Shown here: piece after piece, positions 1-6,917 of the stretch | Layout: each line of letters opens with the position of its first letter | Numbering within the stretch: the stretch's first letter is position 1 | NCBI GenBank assembly: GCA_903928365.1 | Contig: CAIYQV010000057.1 | Coordinates: 1 to 7,298, forward strand | From: an uncultured Flavobacteriia bacterium | GTDB lineage: Bacteria > Bacteroidota > Bacteroidia > Flavobacteriales_D > Crocinitomicaceae | Reading direction: 5' to 3' | Length of the DNA stretch: 7,298 nucleotides | Position numbers and translations under genes: made by a program | Notes under the pieces: generated by a model | Seen by the model: only the letters and a program-made list of their open reading frames with translations | The model's database searches: none | What the model was told of the DNA's origin: nothing

Positions 1-38
1 AAAGTCTCCATTCTGTTCTAAATTTTTAACTTCTGATC

Positions 39-815
39 GTGAACTGTAACGCCGTTGAAGCACATATTGTACGGTGGCTGTCTGACTACTTGAATCAAAG
101 TCCGCTTGAAGGATTTGTAGTTGGCATTTCAGGTGGAATCGATTCTGCGGTTACCTCTACGCTTTGTGCTCTTACAGGAAGAAAGGTAGTATTGTTGAAT
201 ATGCCCATCCGCCAAACATCAGAAGAATTTGACCGTTCAGCTGATCACATCCGTGACCTTGAGACACGTTTTCCGAATGTGCGAGGTAATGCGATCGATT
301 TGACAGGTATTTTCAAATCTTTTGAAGAAAAAATGCCGGAGAACACAGCGGCTCACGGTTTAGCGATGGCCAATTCACGATCCCGTCTTCGTATGATGAC
401 CTTATATGCAGTTGGACAATCAGAAAATTGTCTTGTGGCTGGAACCGGTAATAAAATCGAAGATTTTGGAGTCGGATTCTTTACAAAATATGGAGATGGC
501 GGTGTAGACGTCAGCCCGATCGCTGATCTAACGAAATCAGAAGTTTTTGAGTTGGCAGCGCATTTAGGAGTGATCGAATCCATCCGCATTGCCAAACCGA
601 CCGACGGATTATGGGGGGACGGCCGCTCAGACGAAGATCAGTTAGGCGCTACCTACCCTGAATTAGAGTGGGCAATGGAGTTTAGAGGGGATGAACAGTC
701 ACTTTCCTTAAGAGAGAAAGAAGTATTGGCTATTTACCGTAAGTTCCATCAGCAGAACAAACACAAAATGGAACCGATTCCAGTATGCCTGGTTCCAAAA
801 GATTTAAAGCTATGA
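39..815 (+). CDS. nadE: NAD+ synthetase, ammonia-dependent type
   Basis: This enzyme makes NAD+ from deamido-NAD+ (nicotinate adenine dinucleotide), ATP and an amino donor, the last step of cytosolic NAD synthesis. The 258-residue protein has the ATP-pyrophosphatase P-loop SGGIDSA at residues 31-37, the NSRSRLRM motif at 112-119, GTGNKIEDFG at 135-144 with FFTKYGDGG following, and the KPTDGLWGDGRSDEDQLG loop near 186-203; all are NadE hallmarks. There is no N-terminal nitrilase-type glutaminase domain, so it is the short form that uses free ammonia or ammonia from a partner. The start is GTG at 39: an in-frame TAA at 27-29 excludes a longer form, and CTG at 33 is the only alternative. No good Shine-Dalgarno precedes it. 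Its stop overlaps the next gene's ATG in an ATGA, so the two are probably translated together. Confidence 0.95.
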   Translation: MNCNAVEAHIVRWLSDYLNQSPLEGFVVGISGGIDSAVTSTLCALTGRKVVLLNMPIRQTSEEFDRSADHIRDLETRFPNVRGNAIDLTGIFKSFEEKMPENTAAHGLAMANSRSRLRMMTLYAVGQSENCLVAGTGNKIEDFGVGFFTKYGDGGVDVSPIADLTKSEVFELAAHLGVIESIRIAKPTDGLWGDGRSDEDQLGATYPELEWAMEFRGDEQSLSLREKEVLAIYRKFHQQNKHKMEPIPVCLVPKDLKL

Positions 816-3028
816 CAAGGTTTCACCTATTATTACTCATGCTTTCCTGGTTACAATTTAGCGGGTTAGCGCAAACAGATTTCAACAATTATGTTACGTT
901 GCTTTCAAGTGGCGAAATTCCATCAGATTTTACGAAAGAAACCTACAACAAAATTCTGGAAGATGATGTTGACCGTGAGGAATTAAAAGGTGGTCAAGAG
1001 CGCGTATTTTTGGAAGGAACCAATTATGCCATTGATGAAATCCTTCATTCCGGAATAGTAGTTTACGGTGATGCAGTTACTCAATACATTCAACAGGTAG
1101 CGAATAAATTATTGAGAAATGAAGGCATGCTTCAAACCAAACTTCGGTTTTATACAATTAAATCGAATGTAGCAAATGCCTTTAGTACAGATCAGGGAAT
1201 CGTATTCGTAACAACAGGTCTTATTGCACAACTTACCAGCGAGGCACAATTGGCGTATATCCTTTCTCACGAGATTTCACATTACGCAGAAAAACATGTC
1301 CTTGAAACATTTGATCTCGCCACAAGTCGAACATTAAAGAATTACGATCGCATCAACAAACTGAGTCAACACTCCAAGGAAAACGAGTTTGAAGCAGACA
1401 AGTTGGGTATAGCTCGCTACCATGCAGCAGGATATGCCTCAGAGGATATTTTGTCAACATTTGATGTATTGATGTATAGCTACCTCCCTTTTGATGAAAT
1501 TGAATTTCCGAAAAACTATTTCAACACCAACCAATGGTATGTTCCTGAAACACTTTTTCCTTCAAAAAAATACGAGATCAAAGCAGAAGAGGATTACGAT
1601 GATGAGAACAGTACTCACCCGAACGTTAAAAAGCGAAAGGAAGCTGCTTCTGCTGAAATCGGTGCTTTATCCAACTGGGACAACAATCAGTTCTTTTGTG
1701 GTGAAAACCAATTTAAAGAAATCAGAAATATCTGTCGTTTTGAGAATGTACGTTGTGACATCTTAGATGCTAAATACGGTGACGCACTTTATTCCTTATT
1801 CTTATTGGAACGTGATTTTCCGAATTCTCTATACTTGAAACGGATGAAAGCACAGATATGGCTTAACCTGATGCTTTTTAAATCAGAGAATATAGCCGCT
1901 AAAGCGGTCGATAAGACCTCTGAACTCGAAGGTGAATCTGCTTCATTACATTCTTTTCTCAAAAAACTGAATAAAGAAGGAATGACTACGCTTGCTCTTC
2001 GTCAGTTACATGATATTGTAAATACGACCCCGAATGACCCGGAATTGCAAGCCATTTACAATCGTTTCGTTGCCAATTTGGCCGAAAATGAGAAATTCAA
2101 AACAGAGAATTATTCTAAAAAGTCATTCCAACAGGCGGCAGCGGACTTTGAAGCATCTAAGTCAGACACACTTAAATCTCAAGATCCTGTTCCGTCGAAT
2201 AATTCCAAATATGACCGGATAAAAAATAAGAAAAATGCTGACCTTGCGCAGAATTTCGACTCCAGTAAATTCTACTTGTACGGAATCACAGACATTCTCT
2301 CAGACCCGCTATTTACAGAACTGTACAGCTCGAAAAAATCGGCATTTGAAAAGAAACAAAAAGAGAAGGATGCGTACAATTCTCTTTCAAGATCAGAAAA
2401 GAAAAAATACGACAGAGAGGAACGTACAAAGCAGTACAGTTTAGGGATGAATGAAGTCATCGTTGTAGAACCAATAGTCCTTAGTTATAAAAATGGATCT
2501 ATTGATTATATGAAATCCGAAAAACTGGAAGAGAACTTTTCTACAGCCATTCAAGATGCTGCAAACCTTTCAGGAATTACGGCTCATATCATCGACAGTA
2601 GAACACTGACATCCAAAGGCACGCAAGGATACAATGAAAGAAGCACGCTTACTACGCTTTTGAATCAATTGGCAGACGAGGAAAACATTGAGATCTTCCC
2701 TGTTGATTACCAATTATTAAAAACCATTCAGACTAATTTCGGAACCAATAAAGTCATGTTCTCATTGGTTGAGCATGAATATTCGCCGAATATTTCATTC
2801 TCAGGTATTTTTAGTTCTGTGTTATTTTACCCTGCACTTCTGGTGTATGTTCCTGTTGGTCTTCTGACAGGAAGTAATACGGAAATTAATGTGCTCGTGC
2901 TTGACCTGGAAAAAGGATCGATCGTAAGTGGCATCAATTATTATTTCAAGGATTCGCCGAAAAAACAACAATTGGGCGCTCACATGTATGACATTCTGAA
3001 AAAATTCAGCTCAACCGCAAACAACTAA
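812..3028 (+). CDS. Exported M48-family zinc metalloprotease with long uncharacterised C-terminal region
   Basis: From ATG 812 the protein has 738 residues. Residues 1-20 form a signal peptide (hydrophobic LLLLML core, likely cleavage SGLA/QTD), placing it in the periplasm or envelope. The M48 peptidase domain spans roughly 60-280: NAFSTDQGIVFVTTG near 122-136, zinc motif HEISH at 153-157 with Glu154 catalytic, the third ligand in EFEAD (Glu192, Asp196), and the family's THP motif near 268-270. All catalytic residues are present. Residues about 310-430 look helical and TPR-like. A Lys/Glu-rich stretch (about 508-541) then leads to a domain I do not recognise (about 545-738), with one hydrophobic segment near 663-685. 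The start at 812 is preferred for its 4-nt overlap with nadE; ATG 785 would add nine residues (MPGSKRFKA) and overlap nadE by 31 nt. By analogy with BepA (M48 plus TPR) a role in outer-membrane protein quality control is possible, but that is inference. Confidence 0.88.
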   Translation: MTRFHLLLLMLSWLQFSGLAQTDFNNYVTLLSSGEIPSDFTKETYNKILEDDVDREELKGGQERVFLEGTNYAIDEILHSGIVVYGDAVTQYIQQVANKLLRNEGMLQTKLRFYTIKSNVANAFSTDQGIVFVTTGLIAQLTSEAQLAYILSHEISHYAEKHVLETFDLATSRTLKNYDRINKLSQHSKENEFEADKLGIARYHAAGYASEDILSTFDVLMYSYLPFDEIEFPKNYFNTNQWYVPETLFPSKKYEIKAEEDYDDENSTHPNVKKRKEAASAEIGALSNWDNNQFFCGENQFKEIRNICRFENVRCDILDAKYGDALYSLFLLERDFPNSLYLKRMKAQIWLNLMLFKSENIAAKAVDKTSELEGESASLHSFLKKLNKEGMTTLALRQLHDIVNTTPNDPELQAIYNRFVANLAENEKFKTENYSKKSFQQAAADFEASKSDTLKSQDPVPSNNSKYDRIKNKKNADLAQNFDSSKFYLYGITDILSDPLFTELYSSKKSAFEKKQKEKDAYNSLSRSEKKKYDREERTKQYSLGMNEVIVVEPIVLSYKNGSIDYMKSEKLEENFSTAIQDAANLSGITAHIIDSRTLTSKGTQGYNERSTLTTLLNQLADEENIEIFPVDYQLLKTIQTNFGTNKVMFSLVEHEYSPNISFSGIFSSVLFYPALLVYVPVGLLTGSNTEINVLVLDLEKGSIVSGINYYFKDSPKKQQLGAHMYDILKKFSSTANN

Positions 3029-3032
3029 TTCG

Positions 3033-3866
3033 ATGAGATTTTACTTCACATTAATCTACCTGCTTGGAAGCACTTTTGCACTCTTTGGTCAAAAAGACTA
3101 TGGTTATTACGGCAACAAAGCAATTGTTCAGTTGGAAGGCTTAGCCAACTACCCCTTTTTCTCCAATGTCCTCGTCAATGACGTTACAGGTGAACCATCT
3201 TACAAACGAAGTGGTGACAAGTTGGTTGAAACAAAAGATCGCTTCAACTATGGATTCCGCGGAACAATTGGGTATGCTGTAAAAAGAAACACCGCCATAC
3301 TTTTTGAAGTAGGACAGGATTTTTCCAATGCAGGATCTGAGAGTAATTCCATTACGGATGTCAGTGGGTATTCATACCAAATCAGTAAACATGAACTGTT
3401 GAATGTGGTGACCACCAGTTTCATCCCAAAGATAGAATTTGCCACTTCGAAATCTCTATTACCAATGGGTATCGGACATCAGATCGGGTTTGGTATTGCG
3501 AACTCCAAGATTATAGAAAAAGATTACACCTATGAGATCGAATCATATGACTCTTTCACCGGGAATTTTGGTTATGAAACCGTTAAATACAGCGATAGTA
3601 AATCCGATGTGGATCCAATCAACTTTGCCAATCTAACTTCTATCAAAAAATACGTACTGATGTACGCACTTAGCGTAAGAACACCTCTTTCGAAAAGCCT
3701 ATTGTTAAATTATGGGGTTCGCTATACGCTTAACTTCGGAAAGAATTCAGGTATTAACACCAACTCGGGTAATGATTACTATACAAGCGCTGCCATTCAA
3801 ACGGTATCACGTCACCGACTAGGGTCCATCATTAATGCAAATGTAGGCCTCTGCTATACCTTTTAA
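3033..3866 (+). CDS. Exported probable outer-membrane beta-barrel protein
   Basis: I cannot assign this 277-residue protein to a named family. Residues 1-19 are a signal peptide (LIYLLGSTFALFG, then Gln20-Lys). The mature part is rich in Tyr, Gly, Ser and Asn with alternating hydrophobic strands, for example near 73-81, 86-95, 143-159, 205-217, 220-235 and 262-277. It ends in a strand with terminal Phe (VGLCYTF), as outer-membrane barrels do. There is no lipobox and no internal transmembrane helix. Length and strand count suggest a small barrel of about eight strands. It begins 4 nt after the metalloprotease stop with no promoter visible between, so it is very likely co-transcribed and could be a partner or client of that protease (inference). 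Its stop lies one base from the stop of the convergent ferredoxin gene. Confidence 0.75.
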   Translation: MRFYFTLIYLLGSTFALFGQKDYGYYGNKAIVQLEGLANYPFFSNVLVNDVTGEPSYKRSGDKLVETKDRFNYGFRGTIGYAVKRNTAILFEVGQDFSNAGSESNSITDVSGYSYQISKHELLNVVTTSFIPKIEFATSKSLLPMGIGHQIGFGIANSKIIEKDYTYEIESYDSFTGNFGYETVKYSDSKSDVDPINFANLTSIKKYVLMYALSVRTPLSKSLLLNYGVRYTLNFGKNSGINTNSGNDYYTSAAIQTVSRHRLGSIINANVGLCYTF

Positions 3867-3867
3867 T

Positions 3868-4191
3868 TTAATGTTGCTCAGGCGCGAGTCTCAGAATGAT
3901 ACCATCAATTTCATCTGACAAATGAATCTGACATCCTAAACGGCTGTTGGGTTTTACAAAAAATGCCTGATCTAACATATCCAGTTCAGCATCACTTTGT
4001 TCAGGCAGGTCCGTTTCTGACTCTAGGTAGCACTGACAAGTAGCACACATAGCCATACCACCACATTCTCCCAGAACAGGCAACTCATAGGCCTTACATA
4101 ATTCCATGATATTCATGTTCATATCTGTTGGACCTTCCAGTTCATGAGAAATACCTTCCCTGTCTATGATCGTAACCTTAATTTCATTCAT
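3868..4191 (-). CDS. [2Fe-2S] ferredoxin, ISC/adrenodoxin type
   Basis: This 107-residue cytosolic electron carrier binds one [2Fe-2S] cluster. The four ligands are visible as C-x5-C-x2-C plus a distant Cys: Cys43, Cys49 and Cys52 in GECGGMAMCATCQC, and Cys87 in RLGCQI. The spacing and the MNMNIMELCKAYELPV helix before the cluster loop fit the ISC (Fdx) / adrenodoxin branch, whose members feed electrons to iron-sulfur assembly or P450-type enzymes rather than photosynthetic reactions. ATG at 4191 is chosen because MNEIKV enters the first strand directly; a TTG at 4203 would add four residues and overlap the upstream gene's stop. The gene lies 8 nt after the Rieske-like lipoprotein gene on the same strand and is probably co-transcribed with it. 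No isc or suf genes are in the window, so its exact partner cannot be told. Confidence 0.92.
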   Translation of the reverse strand: MNEIKVTIIDREGISHELEGPTDMNMNIMELCKAYELPVLGECGGMAMCATCQCYLESETDLPEQSDAELDMLDQAFFVKPNSRLGCQIHLSDEIDGIILRLAPEQH

Positions 4192-4199
4192 ACTACCTG

Positions 4200-4625
4200 T
4201 CAATTATATATTCTTAAAAGATTGGAACCTGCGTAAACCGTTTGGTATTGCCTTAATCCATAATCAGAGCCACTGATCGGACTACCATCATAAAGGGAAA
4301 AACGAGCACCGGAACAACTATCGTTCAACTGCAGAAAATTGGATGAATCCGGAGTAAGAGGTTGATCACAAATTCCTTCGGGATCTGCGGGGGAATGTCT
4401 GTCAAAAGCAATAAACTCGTCAATCGAGCGTCTGTAGACAATAATGCCTCTGGATCCCCCATTGACATAAGTCCAACCACCTACTCCTATAAGGGCACTG
4501 TAACTCGGTAAATTAATATCGATCGTAATATCGAACGGAATACTGGGCACAGGGTTATTCGAATTCTTTTTACAGCCCAGAACCGCAAAAAATAGTAACA
4601 CTATGTAAATAAACCGTAATTTCAT
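4200..4625 (-). CDS. Lipoprotein with degenerate Rieske-like fold
   Basis: The protein has 141 residues. It opens with a lipoprotein signal (MKLRF, hydrophobic core, lipobox VLGC with lipidated Cys18), so it is membrane-anchored and exported. The rest resembles a Rieske [2Fe-2S] domain in outline: a GGSRGIIVYRRSIDEFIAFD segment (57-75), a first loop around DRHSP (75-79), a second loop DSCSGARF (102-109), then LYDGSPISGSDYGLRQY (111-127) and a final strand LLRIYN. Rieske proteins need C-x-H and C-x-x-H; here those positions read D-x-H and C-x-x-A, so a normal cluster cannot bind. Cys86 and Cys104 remain and might form a disulfide. The open frame continues upstream to 4769, but ATG 4625 starts a proper signal sequence and has a promoter-like box before it. 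The lipoprotein call is strong; the Rieske-like fold is a pattern judgement. Confidence 0.75.
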   Translation of the reverse strand: MKLRFIYIVLLFFAVLGCKKNSNNPVPSIPFDITIDINLPSYSALIGVGGWTYVNGGSRGIIVYRRSIDEFIAFDRHSPADPEGICDQPLTPDSSNFLQLNDSCSGARFSLYDGSPISGSDYGLRQYQTVYAGSNLLRIYN

Positions 4626-4634
4626 AAAGCTTGA

Positions 4635-4642
4635 CAAAGGTA
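4635..4642 (-). promoter_or_regulatory. Bacteroidota -7 box (TACCTTTG) for the Rieske-like lipoprotein-ferredoxin unit
   Basis: On the minus strand this reads TACCTTTG, an exact match to the TAnnTTTG consensus used by the Bacteroidota primary sigma factor. It ends 9 nt before the ATG at 4625, which would give a leader of only about 6 nt. I see no clear TTG at the expected -33 distance; that region lies inside the divergent gene. The box shares one base with that gene's start codon. Confidence 0.55.
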
Positions 4643-4926
4643 TGAAGAGTTCAACGAAAATAATGCTTGTTTTAGTGTGTCTTTTACCGATCATACATTC
4701 GTGTAAGTCGACCAAAGCAGCGAATGATACCCCTGCTACGGTAGAAGAAGCGACAAAACTTCTCAACAAGCAAAATAAAAAGAAGGCAAAAAAAGCCAGA
4801 AAAGCTCAAAAACAGGCGTATAAAGAATTCTGGGCTCGTCAAACAAAGGAAGCCAGAAGGTCCATAAAAAAGAACAAACGCACACAAAAACGTATCGAAA
4901 AAGCGCGCAGAAAATCCGAATATTAA
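4642..4926 (+). CDS. Small lipoprotein with polycationic helical tail
   Basis: The family is not recognised. The 94-residue protein starts with a lipoprotein-type signal (MKSSTKIMLVLVCLLPIIHS followed by Cys21); His at the -2 position is unusual but the overall pattern fits. After a short polar linker (about 22-40), residues 43-91 contain 24 Lys or Arg out of 49 and are predicted by eye to form a long charged helix with few breaks (KKAKKARKAQKQAYKEF and similar). A lipidated, strongly basic tail could bind LPS, peptidoglycan or other anionic polymers; this is inference. The start is ATG 4642, since the next Met (residue 8) would remove the positive n-region. The gene diverges from the Rieske-like lipoprotein gene across 16 nt, and its stop overlaps the ABC-F stop on the other strand. 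No clear promoter is seen; it must lie inside the 5' end of the divergent gene. Confidence 0.75.
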   Translation: MKSSTKIMLVLVCLLPIIHSCKSTKAANDTPATVEEATKLLNKQNKKKAKKARKAQKQAYKEFWARQTKEARRSIKKNKRTQKRIEKARRKSEY

Positions 4927-6842
4927 TTCAATTCTTCGAGTTCAAGACTAAGGTTTTCCCACTCTTCCATTAGTTTATCCAAGGATGCCTTTGCTACTTC
5001 ATACGCATTCAGTAGCTCCTTACTACGTTCTGACGAGAAATCAAATTCTGTTAACTCATTCTGGATCTTATCGAGTTCTTCCTCCTTATCACTGATCTTC
5101 TTCTCAAGATCACGCACTTTATTTTGTAAACTGTTGCGTTTCTTCTTCTGCTCTTTATTTTCTACTTGTGCTATTTGAACCTGTGCTTTTTCTGCAGGTT
5201 TTGGTGACTCTACCTTGCGTTCTGTCATTTCCATCGTGCTCATTTTCCGAGCCATGAATTCATGCACTCCAAAATGATGGATTTTTAAGTTCTGATCTTC
5301 TATATCCCAGATGCGGTTCGTCAAGCCTTCCAAAAATTCACGATCGTGCGATACTACTAAAAATGTACCCTCATATCTTAATAAGGCTTGTTTTAAGACT
5401 TCCTTACTTTGAATGTCCAAATGATTCGTAGGTTCATCCAAAATGATCAAATTAGATGGGCTGAACAATAATTGACATAAAGCGAGACGCGTTCGTTCTC
5501 CTCCGGAAAGAACTCCCACTTTCTTATCTACATCTTCACCTGAGAATAGAAAAGCCCCGAGTATTGTGCGAATATCCCTTCTAATTTCACCAACCGCCAC
5601 TTCATCAACCGTTTCATAAATCGTTTTTGTTACATCCAGATTCTCAGCCTGATTTTGAGCAAAATAAGTCACCTCCACATTGTGTCCAAGTAACACCTTT
5701 CCTTCTCCTTCGATTTGACCAAGCATGTGTTTGATCAATGTTGATTTTCCTACACCATTGGCACCAAGAAGGGCGATCTTTTCACCTCTTCCCAACGTTG
5801 TATTAACTCCTTTGTACAATCGTTTTTCTCCGTAAGCTTTACCTAGATCCTCAAATTGCATCACCCATTTTCCCGGCTGTTGACTTAATGGAAAACGTAT
5901 GCGCATTTTTGCAATCGTATCATTTTCGACTTCTATACGCTCAGTGCGATCCAGTTTCTTGATCAAGGATTGCGCAAAAGCAGCTTTATTTTTTTTTGCG
6001 CGGAACTTATTAATCAATTCTTCCGTGTGCTTAATGTCTTTTTCCTGTTGCTTCTTGGCAGATTCCAGACGTTCTTTTTCTTCCTCTCTGACTAACTTGT
6101 ACTTGCTGTAAGGGAATGGAAAATCCAATGCCTTTCCAAGACTGATCTCTATCGTTCTATTGGTGACGTTGTCCAAAAAAAGTCGGTCATGCGAAATAAG
6201 AATCACTGCACCATCAAAGCGTTGTAAATAACGTTCGAGCCAACCGATGGAAATTATATCCAAATGATTGGTGGGTTCATCCAACAAAAGAACATCGGGA
6301 GCATTGACGAGAATTCTTGCTAACTCTGCCCTCATTTTCCATCCACCCGAGAATGTTTTTAAAGGTTTGGGGAAATCAACTTTATCAAAACCTAAGCCTT
6401 CAAGAACTGCCGTTATTCGCTCTTCCCATTGGTATCCGTCCAGGAGCTGAAATTTGTGATTTAACTCATTCAATTCATCTAATAATCCCAAATAGGAATC
6501 GCTTTCGTAATCCTCTCTAGTCGTCAATTCAATATTGACTGATTCGATTCGGTTGGTTAGAGTTGTAAGTTCTTCATTCGAAAGAAAAAGATAATCATAA
6601 ACACTTCGTTCCGTTTCAATCAAAATATCCTGGGATAAAAAACCGATCTTACAGTCCTTTGGTTTATTAACTCGACCTTCAGTCGGCTTATCTATACCGG
6701 AAATCAATTTCAACATGGTGGATTTACCGGCACCATTCTTACCTACAAGCCCCACCTTTTCACCACGGTTGATTTGCAGACTTACCTCTTTAAATAAAAA
6801 TCCTTGCGGTAAGAACACCCCTAATTGATCCAGATTTATCAT
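4923..6842 (-). CDS. ABC-F family ATPase (YheS/ABCF3-like ribosome-associated factor)
   Basis: This 639-residue protein has two ABC ATPase domains on one chain and no membrane segments, so it is an ABC-F protein acting on ribosomes in the cytosol rather than a transporter. Domain 1: Walker A GKNGAGKS at 34-41, signature FSGGW at 164-168, Walker B LLLDEP at 185-190 and switch His218. Domain 2: Walker A GANGVGKST at 360-368, signature LSGGE at 445-449, Walker B LIILDE at 465-470 and His499. The linker between them (about 250-310, with RAKKNKAAFAQSLIKKLDR at 281-299) is the charged helical tRNA-interaction region typical of the family and most like YheS/ABCF3. Residues about 560-639 form a C-terminal coiled coil, as in YheS and Uup. 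All catalytic residues are intact. Antibiotic-resistance ABC-F proteins share this layout, but nothing points to that role. The probable promoter abuts the ATG. Confidence 0.95.
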   Translation of the reverse strand: MINLDQLGVFLPQGFLFKEVSLQINRGEKVGLVGKNGAGKSTMLKLISGIDKPTEGRVNKPKDCKIGFLSQDILIETERSVYDYLFLSNEELTTLTNRIESVNIELTTREDYESDSYLGLLDELNELNHKFQLLDGYQWEERITAVLEGLGFDKVDFPKPLKTFSGGWKMRAELARILVNAPDVLLLDEPTNHLDIISIGWLERYLQRFDGAVILISHDRLFLDNVTNRTIEISLGKALDFPFPYSKYKLVREEEKERLESAKKQQEKDIKHTEELINKFRAKKNKAAFAQSLIKKLDRTERIEVENDTIAKMRIRFPLSQQPGKWVMQFEDLGKAYGEKRLYKGVNTTLGRGEKIALLGANGVGKSTLIKHMLGQIEGEGKVLLGHNVEVTYFAQNQAENLDVTKTIYETVDEVAVGEIRRDIRTILGAFLFSGEDVDKKVGVLSGGERTRLALCQLLFSPSNLIILDEPTNHLDIQSKEVLKQALLRYEGTFLVVSHDREFLEGLTNRIWDIEDQNLKIHHFGVHEFMARKMSTMEMTERKVESPKPAEKAQVQIAQVENKEQKKKRNSLQNKVRDLEKKISDKEEELDKIQNELTEFDFSSERSKELLNAYEVAKASLDKLMEEWENLSLELEELN

Positions 6843-6846
6843 GGTG

Positions 6847-6854
6847 CAAAAGTA
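6847..6854 (-). promoter_or_regulatory. Bacteroidota -7 box (TACTTTTG) for the ABC-F gene
   Basis: The minus strand reads TACTTTTG, an exact TAnnTTTG match, ending only 4 nt (CACC) before the ATG at 6842. Transcription would then start within a few bases of the start codon, giving a leaderless or nearly leaderless mRNA. The -33 region would fall in the T-run of the upstream gldN terminator, and no TTG is present there. No Shine-Dalgarno sequence is visible, which fits. Confidence 0.5.
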
Positions 6855-6871
6855 AAATGAAAATTGAGGAT

Positions 6872-6901
6872 AAAAAAAATCCCCGCCGAAGCAGGGATTT
6901 T
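6872..6901 (-). terminator. Intrinsic terminator of gldN
   Basis: Read on the minus strand, AAAATCCCTGC and GCGGGGATTTT pair as an 11-bp stem with one T-G wobble, closed by a TTCG tetraloop on a C-G pair (the very stable cUUCGg type), followed by a run of eight T. It begins 16 nt after the gldN stop. On the plus strand the wobble becomes a C-A mismatch and no long T-run follows, so it is oriented for minus-strand transcripts. Confidence 0.92.
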
Positions 6902-6917
6902 AAAATTGAAATAGTTG

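Noticed and set aside
1..21. Frame 1 reads KVSILF then TAA at 19-21, which could be the end of an upstream plus-strand gene with a barrel-like final strand.
   Set aside because: Only six codons are visible and the other frames are equally open at the edge, so no gene can be supported.
19..26. TAAATTTT, a partial match to TAnnTTTG 12 nt before the nadE start.
   Set aside because: The final G is missing, the region is AT-rich, and the -33 position falls at or before the window edge.
785..811. Nine-residue longer start for the metalloprotease at ATG 785.
   Set aside because: ATG 812 gives the standard ATGA overlap and a compact signal peptide; 785 would overlap nadE by 31 nt. Not excluded.
3871..3900. 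Short imperfect inverted repeat (GCTC...GAGT) near the ferredoxin 3' end, considered as a terminator.
   Set aside because: The stem is weak, lies within codons, and has no adjacent T-run.
4192..4203. TTG start for the ferredoxin, adding MTGS and overlapping the upstream stop.
   Set aside because: ATG at 4191 is the better start codon and begins directly at the first strand of the fold.
4513..4535. Direct repeat of TAATATCGA in the lipoprotein gene.
   Set aside because: It is explained by the repeated Asp-Ile codons of the peptide FDITIDINL.
4626..4769. Upstream extension of the Rieske-like lipoprotein frame by 48 codons.
   Set aside because: It would bury the lipoprotein signal peptide in the middle of the protein and lies antisense to the divergent lipoprotein gene.
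4684..4887. Minus-strand open frame of 67 codons rich in Phe, Leu and Cys.
   Set aside because: It is the antisense shadow of the Lys/Arg-rich tail of the small lipoprotein; AAA/AAG codons read as TTT/CTT on the other strand.
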